DNA of 64,000 bases from Flavihumibacter solisilvae. Lineage in GTDB: Bacteria; Bacteroidota; Bacteroidia; Chitinophagales; Chitinophagaceae. Where the stretch lies: assembly GCF_000814475.1 (NCBI RefSeq), contig NZ_JSVC01000004.1, positions 62,001 through 126,000 on the forward strand. The letters run 5' to 3'. Positions 59,246 to 64,000 of this stretch are shown one piece after another. The notes under the pieces were generated by a model. The model saw only the letters and a list, made by a program, of their open reading frames with translations, searched no databases and was not told the origin of the DNA. Within the stretch, counting starts at the first letter, position 1. The number at the start of each line of letters is the position of its first letter. Both the position numbers and the translations under genes were made by a program.

Positions 59246-60303
59246 TGCGCTTTAAGGTCAGACTACACGACAAATGGTTTCGGCTGCTGGGTATTCCCTT
59301 CATTGCTTTTATGAGTCACATCATTTTCTTCAACGAAAATCATATGGCTGAAGAGAAATTCTCGTCCTGGCAGGTGTTCCTTATTTCGCTGGTCGAAGGC
59401 ATTCTGCTGTGGGAGACCAACAGGCTTGCGCTGCTGTTTTTCTATAACCGGTACCCATCCCTGCAGCAGTCGAGGCAGCGCATCACAGGGATCTTCCTGG
59501 GATGTATGCTGGTTACTATCCTGGTCCGTTACCTCAATATCCGGTTGTACGATGAGACACTTTTCTGGGGGTATGTTTTTCCCCCGGAAGGTTATTGGTA
59601 CAATATCATGATAGCCCTCCTTTATGTCATGATCATCGCTGGTTTATATGAAGGAGTCTTCTATTTTACCCAGTGGAAGAGGACATTTGCTGAGACGGAA
59701 GCTTTGAAACGCGAGCAGCTTCAAACACAGTTGGATGCACTTAAAGCACAGGTGAATCCGCATTTTCTTTTCAACAGCCTGGGCTCATTGTCATCGCTGG
59801 TAATGGAAGACCAGAAGAAAGCGGTAGTCTTTATCCGTGAGCTTGCTGCAGTTTACCGATATGTATTACAGTCGAATGAAAACCACCTCACCACATTGCG
59901 CGAAGAGTTGTCATTTATTGATCACTATTTTCATTTGCTTAAGACAAGGTTTGATGATGCGATCGGGCTGAAGCTGGATATACCCGAACAATATCTGTCG
60001 TATTCATTGCCGCCACTGACACTGCAGTTGTTGTTGGAAAACGCGATCAAGCATAATGTTATCCTTCCCGAAGAGCCGTTGCTGATCCAGATCTATGCTG
60101 ACAAAGCAGGAACCCTTGTAGTTGAAAACAACCTGAACAAGAAAATTACCACGGCAGAGACAGGCAGGCTGGGCCTTCGAAATATAATGTCCAAGTACTC
60201 GCTGCTGCAACAGCGTGACGTGCTGGTTTCCGAGACGGAAGAGAAGTTTCGCGTATTTGTACCACTGATTAAAAATGAACAGTATGAAGGTGCTTATCGT
60301 TGA
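59245..60303 (+). CDS. LytS-type sensor histidine kinase
   Basis: 352 residues. Four membrane helices lie between residues 12 and 150. The His_kinase domain begins with QVNPHFLFNSLGSLSSLV (phospho-acceptor His173), and the ATP-binding part reads LTLQLLLENAIKHNVI and GRLGLRNIMSKY. It senses an unknown signal, perhaps linked to the S41 peptidase encoded by the overlapping upstream gene. Its end overlaps the LytTR regulator gene by 20 bases. Confidence 0.94.
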   Translation: MRFKVRLHDKWFRLLGIPFIAFMSHIIFFNENHMAEEKFSSWQVFLISLVEGILLWETNRLALLFFYNRYPSLQQSRQRITGIFLGCMLVTILVRYLNIRLYDETLFWGYVFPPEGYWYNIMIALLYVMIIAGLYEGVFYFTQWKRTFAETEALKREQLQTQLDALKAQVNPHFLFNSLGSLSSLVMEDQKKAVVFIRELAAVYRYVLQSNENHLTTLREELSFIDHYFHLLKTRFDDAIGLKLDIPEQYLSYSLPPLTLQLLLENAIKHNVILPEEPLLIQIYADKAGTLVVENNLNKKITTAETGRLGLRNIMSKYSLLQQRDVLVSETEEKFRVFVPLIKNEQYEGAYR

Positions 60304-61054
60304 GGATGAGAACCTGCTGGCGAAGCAGCTGGCCGACCTGATGCGAATAGTTGCCCCGCGATCCCAGGTTGTAGGCCGGACCAATAGTATCCGTTCAACT
60401 GTAAACTGGCTGCAAACAAACGAGCCGCCTGATCTTTTACTAATGGATATCGAACTTGCGGATGGGCAATGTTTCGAAATTTTCAGCCAGACCAATTGTA
60501 AGGTGCCGGTGATCTTCACGACTGCATATGACGAATATACCCTGCGGGCCTTCAAATTAAACAGCATCGATTACCTGCTTAAACCTGTCAGGGAGGAGGA
60601 GTTGCGGTCAGCTATTGATAAATACAGCGAACTGCATGGCAACAACCGGGAAATTATTGCTGAAAACTTGTTGTCGCTTCTCGGTAAGGCCGGACTAACT
60701 GCTTCCATGAATTACCGTGAGCGGTTTCTTGTAAGACATGGACAGAAGATGATGCCTGTCAATGTTTCCCAGGTTGCGTACTTCCTGTCAAGTAATAAGC
60801 TGACGTTTATAATCACCCGGGAAAAACAGAAATATGTTGTGGACCATACGCTTGACGAGATAGAAAAGATGCTCGATCCTGGACAGTTTTTTCGGGCAAG
60901 CCGCCAGTTGATCATAGTTCATGACATAGTGCAGTCTGTGACTTCCTGGTTCAAGGGAAGACTGAAAATATCAGTGTCAATCCCATTGGATGAGGAAGTA
61001 ATTGTTAGCCGGGAAAAAGCCGCAGCTTTCAGGGAGTGGCTGGGCGGAAATTGA
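60284..61054 (+). CDS. LytTR-family response regulator
   Basis: 256 residues from the second in-frame ATG (MKVLIVEDENLLAKQ); an ATG nine bases earlier is also possible. The receiver's phospho-acceptor Asp is in DLLLMDIELADG (about residue 55), and the switch Lys lies in DYLLKPVREEEL. The C-terminal LytTR DNA-binding domain (RFLVRHGQKMMPVNVSQVAYF, FRASRQLIIVHDIV) starts near 145. It pairs with the kinase just upstream. Confidence 0.94.
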   Translation: MKVLIVEDENLLAKQLADLMRIVAPRSQVVGRTNSIRSTVNWLQTNEPPDLLLMDIELADGQCFEIFSQTNCKVPVIFTTAYDEYTLRAFKLNSIDYLLKPVREEELRSAIDKYSELHGNNREIIAENLLSLLGKAGLTASMNYRERFLVRHGQKMMPVNVSQVAYFLSSNKLTFIITREKQKYVVDHTLDEIEKMLDPGQFFRASRQLIIVHDIVQSVTSWFKGRLKISVSIPLDEEVIVSREKAAAFREWLGGN

Positions 61055-61063
61055 ATCCCAGTT

Positions 61064-61258
61064 CTACTGTCCTGACTTAGGCAGCTCAGGATCATCCGGT
61101 TTTTCTTCCGGTACTATTTCCGGCTCTTCTTCAGGTATGATCTCAGGCTTTACATTCGGCGCCCCGGGATCGTCAGGATGGACAGGCTGTTCCACTTCGG
61201 GCTTTTGTTCAGGTTCCGGGACTTCCGTCGGAATGCCCGGTTTTTTTTCCTTCCCCAT
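61064..61258 (-). CDS. Pro/Glu-rich small protein downstream of surE
   Basis: 64 residues from the ATG at 61258, one base after the surE stop (TAACATG), which couples it to surE. Almost the whole protein is low-complexity Pro/Glu/Lys (EPEQKPEVEQPVHPDDPG, EEEPEIVPEEKPDDPEL). No family is recognised. It may be a flexible linker-type or disordered protein. A longer frame from 61312 would start within surE. Confidence 0.55.
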   Translation of the reverse strand: MGKEKKPGIPTEVPEPEQKPEVEQPVHPDDPGAPNVKPEIIPEEEPEIVPEEKPDDPELPKSGQ

Positions 61259-61259
61259 G

Positions 61260-62006
61260 TTAAGATGTTTTAGAATGAATGCCTGGTTCTGGTGCCTTTT
61301 GCAGGAAGGCATGATCGGTGAGGTCCAGGCGTAAAGGTGTTATGGAAACGAGCCCCTGTTCTATAGCCCAGCGGTCGGTACCCTCCTCTGCGGGTTCAAG
61401 TGGTATAACGGTGAACCAGTAATGTTTTCTGCCCATCGGGTCCATACCCGGCATGATCGTACCATCGTAATGGCGTACCGATTGCCTGGTCCAGGTGATT
61501 CCTGTCGGCTTGGGCGGGAAATTGACGTTGAAAAGGCCGGGGCCGGGAATCTCTGTAAGCAGCTGTAATGCTTCCTTTACAAAGGGCTCCAGGTAGTTAA
61601 AGTCAGGTCCCTCACTTCCGACCGGTGTGCTCAGGGCAATTCCTTTGATTCCCAGCAACACTGCCTGTTTAGCAGCAGCCATCGTTCCCGAGTGCCAGAG
61701 TGAATTACCGAGATTCAAACCCATATTAATGCCTGATAGCACCAGGCTTACATTCATTTGCAGGTGGGTTCCCAATGCAACACAATCAGCCGGGGTGCCA
61801 TTTACCCGATAGGCGGCCGGGGTAGCGAAGTCAACAGGAGCTTTCTTGTACGAAAGGGGCCGCGAATGCGTGATTGCGTGACCCATACCAGATTGCTCCA
61901 CATCTGGGGCCATTACGGTCACCTCGCCAAAAGCAGTTGCTGAACGCGCAAGAGCCTGTAGACCTGGGCTATATATGCCATCGTCGTTCGTTACAAGGAT
62001 TTTCAT
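61260..62006 (-). CDS. surE: 5'/3'-nucleotidase SurE
   Basis: 248 residues from the ATG at 62006 (MKILVTNDDGIYSPGLQAL), the family's usual start; an upstream ATG at 62021 adds five residues. The metal site Asp8-Asp9 and the loop APDVEQSGMGHAIT are present, as are VNGTPADCVALG and LSGINMGLNLG. It removes phosphate from nucleoside monophosphates in stationary phase. The small Pro/Glu-rich gene is coupled downstream. It diverges from the lipid kinase gene. Confidence 0.96.
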   Translation of the reverse strand: MKILVTNDDGIYSPGLQALARSATAFGEVTVMAPDVEQSGMGHAITHSRPLSYKKAPVDFATPAAYRVNGTPADCVALGTHLQMNVSLVLSGINMGLNLGNSLWHSGTMAAAKQAVLLGIKGIALSTPVGSEGPDFNYLEPFVKEALQLLTEIPGPGLFNVNFPPKPTGITWTRQSVRHYDGTIMPGMDPMGRKHYWFTVIPLEPAEEGTDRWAIEQGLVSITPLRLDLTDHAFLQKAPEPGIHSKTS

Positions 62007-62081
62007 ACCAAAAGCCATCAAATTATTGTGCCAGCTGCCGGTGTTTTATAGCCTTGGTATTATTTTTTTAGACGTTGTTCA

Positions 62082-63008
62082 ATGAAAAAGGTTTTATTAA
62101 TCCACAATCCCACTGCAGGAGACGCTGCGCATGATAAGAAAGCGCTGACAGGTGAACTCAAAAATGCAGGTTATGAAGCAGCTTACTTTTCTACAAAAAC
62201 GTCCTGGAAGGAAATTCCCCGGGATGTGGAACTGACCGTTATAGCCGGTGGTGACGGTACTGTTCGCAAGGCGGTTGTTAACCTGATTGAAGAGAAACAT
62301 GAAGTCCTGAAAAAACCATTTGCAATTCTGCCACTCGGCACAGCTAACAATATTGCCACGACACTGGGAATCTGTGGAAATACCCGGGAGATCATTGCTT
62401 CCTGGGAAAGCGCGAAAGAAATGCCCTTTCATCTCAGTTCACTGGAATCCGGTCATGAGATGCATTGCCTTCTCGAAGGCGCAGGATGTGGAGTTTTCCC
62501 GTTCCATATCCAGAACATGATCAAAAATCCGATGGAAGACGGCCTGGGAACGCAGGAACGGATGCAGGTGGATCTGCAGCGACTGCTAAAATCAATCAGC
62601 GTTTATAAGCCGGACTATTGCGAATTGCTGGTCGACGGGTTGGACCATTCCGGTAAGTACCTGCTGATCGAAGCACTGAACATTAAGTGTGTTGGCACAA
62701 ATCTTTTCCTGTCACCTGCCGGCGATCCTTTTGATGATAAGCTGGATTTGGTGCTGATGAAAGAAACAGACAAGGAAAAGTTTGCGAATTACGTGTACAG
62801 TAAAATCATGGGCAAAGAGCTTACACTCGATATCGAGCCGATCCCGGCATCAAGGGTGTCCTTTCGGTGTGAACATAATCTGTACCATGTTGATGATGAG
62901 CTGATCAAGAACAAGGACAATAGCTTATTGCATGTACGAGCTGCGAGAAAAACCGTCAGCTTCCTGGTTACTGAACGTCCCACCTTCGCTAAAGCTATGG
63001 TGGGCTAG
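62082..63008 (+). CDS. Diacylglycerol kinase-family lipid kinase
   Basis: 308 residues. HNPTAGDAAHDK near residue 8 and VIAGGDGTVRKAVVNL are the ATP-binding motifs of the DagK/YegS family; LPLGTANNIATTLGI is the conserved substrate-loop motif. The C-terminal beta domain ends near 290. It phosphorylates diacylglycerol, sphingoid or related lipids at the inner face of the membrane. It is transcribed alone and converges with the MBL-rhodanese gene. Confidence 0.92.
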   Translation: MKKVLLIHNPTAGDAAHDKKALTGELKNAGYEAAYFSTKTSWKEIPRDVELTVIAGGDGTVRKAVVNLIEEKHEVLKKPFAILPLGTANNIATTLGICGNTREIIASWESAKEMPFHLSSLESGHEMHCLLEGAGCGVFPFHIQNMIKNPMEDGLGTQERMQVDLQRLLKSISVYKPDYCELLVDGLDHSGKYLLIEALNIKCVGTNLFLSPAGDPFDDKLDLVLMKETDKEKFANYVYSKIMGKELTLDIEPIPASRVSFRCEHNLYHVDDELIKNKDNSLLHVRAARKTVSFLVTERPTFAKAMVG

Positions 63009-63016
63009 GTGGAGGA

Positions 63017-64000
63017 TTAAAACTCCCGGATGCTTTCACTCAGATCAAACACATTTGTCCTGCCTTTGAGGTAGGAATGAATGAATGAACTTGCAGCCGC
63101 ACTCCGGTATCCGCCCGCGCAATGTACCACAACAGGCTTGCCGGTAGGCACTTCGGCTACGCGGTTTCTCAGTTCACCAAGCGGAATCGAAATACTGCCG
63201 GGAAAAATCCTGTTCTTCTTCACTTCTGCCTCGTTCCGCACATCAACAACAGTATAATTATCTGCAGATTTCCTGAATGATTCGAGATCAAGTTCGGGCA
63301 ATGTTTCTTCTCCGTACTGAACAAGGAATGCTTCCCTGATCTGCGATTCATATCCAATTGCTGCAGCTCGTTGGATCAGCCGTTCCAATTGTTCAGATGA
63401 AGAAGCAGCGAGATAAAATTTTTCGCCGGGACTGATCATACTGCCCAGCCAGGTTTCAAATCTTTCACCCTCCATCAGGTTGATTGAATGAGGAAGGTGG
63501 CCCATTTTGTAGCTCGCTTCATCCCTTGCGTCAATGATCCAGGTCTGCGGATCAAGCCGCGAAATGTCAGCGGGATTCCGGATGGCACTGTTTCTTGGCA
63601 CTGAATTAACACTCTCGCGGAATGACGGCAGGCCATTTCGGTTCTGTTCCACACTGAAGGGAAAATATGCTGGAACAAAGGGTTGATCAGCCAGCAATTG
63701 TTTAACGAATTCTTTTTCGGACAGGCTTTGCAATGACCAGTTGGTTTCTTTTTCCTGCCCGATTGTACTGGACGTTGCGTTGCTTAGCGACTTTCCACAC
63801 AAAGTTCCGGCTCCATGGGCGGGATACACAATCACATTGTCAGGAAGTGTTGCCAGTTTCGTCCTCAGGCTATGGTACATCTGCACAGCAAGCGATTCAC
63901 GCGTAGCCGTTAGGTTGCCAGCAGATTCACGTAGGTCGGGCCGGCCGCAGTCGCCGATAAACAGTGTGTCGCCAGTGAAAACGGAATTAGGTTTCCCATC
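63017..64000 (-). CDS. MBL-fold hydrolase with two rhodanese domains (5' end beyond window)
   Basis: 328 residues visible; the frame is open through base 64000, so the start lies outside. The edge carries the metal-site strand FTGDTLFIGDCGRPDLR and YPAHGAGTLCG of metallo-beta-lactamase-fold persulfide dioxygenase/thioesterases. Then come two rhodanese-like domains: the first (DARDEASYKMGHLPHSINL) has no active Cys (YLAASSSEQL), and the second has VVHCAGGYRSAAASS with Cys and Arg of the active loop. Such proteins take part in sulfide or persulfide handling. It converges with the lipid kinase, with an 8-base gap. Confidence 0.9.
   Translation of the reverse strand, partial: DGKPNSVFTGDTLFIGDCGRPDLRESAGNLTATRESLAVQMYHSLRTKLATLPDNVIVYPAHGAGTLCGKSLSNATSSTIGQEKETNWSLQSLSEKEFVKQLLADQPFVPAYFPFSVEQNRNGLPSFRESVNSVPRNSAIRNPADISRLDPQTWIIDARDEASYKMGHLPHSINLMEGERFETWLGSMISPGEKFYLAASSSEQLERLIQRAAAIGYESQIREAFLVQYGEETLPELDLESFRKSADNYTVVDVRNEAEVKKNRIFPGSISIPLGELRNRVAEVPTGKPVVVHCAGGYRSAAASSFIHSYLKGRTNVFDLSESIREF

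Overview
The window looks like chromosomal DNA of a Bacteroidota bacterium, most likely Chitinophagaceae or a close relative. This rests on a FecR/ECF-sigma-controlled SusC/SusD pair, a second TonB-dependent receptor operon, lipoproteins with short Cys lipoboxes, LytS/LytTR signalling, many secreted hydrolases, weak Shine-Dalgarno sites, and -7 boxes of the Bacteroidota type TAnnTTTG ahead of several genes. No phage, transposase, CRISPR array or rRNA was seen. One tRNA-Gly(CCC) is present.

Layout. 1-16.6 kb is a run of mostly single genes: the C-terminal part of a glycoside hydrolase, a serine beta-lactamase-like hydrolase, an SDR, a small possibly frameshifted gene, a subtilase, a PNGase F-like protein, a lipase-maturation-factor-like membrane protein, an HtrA-type protease, a peroxiredoxin/DsbA pair, alpha/beta hydrolases, a plug-only TonB-receptor fragment protein, a DinB protein and a sulfatase. 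16.7-22.4 kb holds an ECF sigma factor with a TPR anti-sigma-like partner, a repetitive small-gene region, and a convergent lipoprotein plus TPR-CHAT protease operon. 22.5-28.7 kb is a probable iron-uptake operon: DUF4856 lipoprotein, imelysin, HTTM protein, TonB receptor and a 52-residue membrane protein. 29.3-38.9 kb is ECF sigma, FecR, SusC, SusD and phospholipase C. 38.8-47.4 kb is mixed metabolism: aldo/keto reductase, AraC regulator, hydrolases, flavoenzymes, GNAT, tRNA-Gly and a dicarboxylate symporter. 47.4-51.2 kb is an SDR diverging from a sodium/solute symporter plus uronate isomerase pair. 51.2-64 kb carries a desaturase/EreA-like/sulfatase run, an amidohydrolase, an S41 peptidase-LytS-LytTR operon, SurE, a lipid kinase and an MBL-rhodanese protein cut by the window edge.

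Most interesting signals. (1) A bipartite motif GGTTACA-N14-GGTTAT occurs ahead of two tandem small-gene units (18.14 and 18.24 kb) and of the lipoprotein-CHAT operon (minus strand, 22.39 kb). A variant with the same GGTTACA and spacing but a diverged second half lies ahead of the ECF sigma gene (16.69 kb). This suggests one ECF regulon joining a sigma/anti-sigma pair, a caspase-like CHAT protein, a surface lipoprotein and short unusual transcripts. (2) Two intergenic minus-strand elements (about 6.03-5.76 and 9.83-9.67 kb) share GCAACC-N17-GTCTAT, a shared body sequence and a following intrinsic terminator. They look like two members of an undescribed small-RNA family. All gene calls were made by reading translations and motifs; no database search was run.
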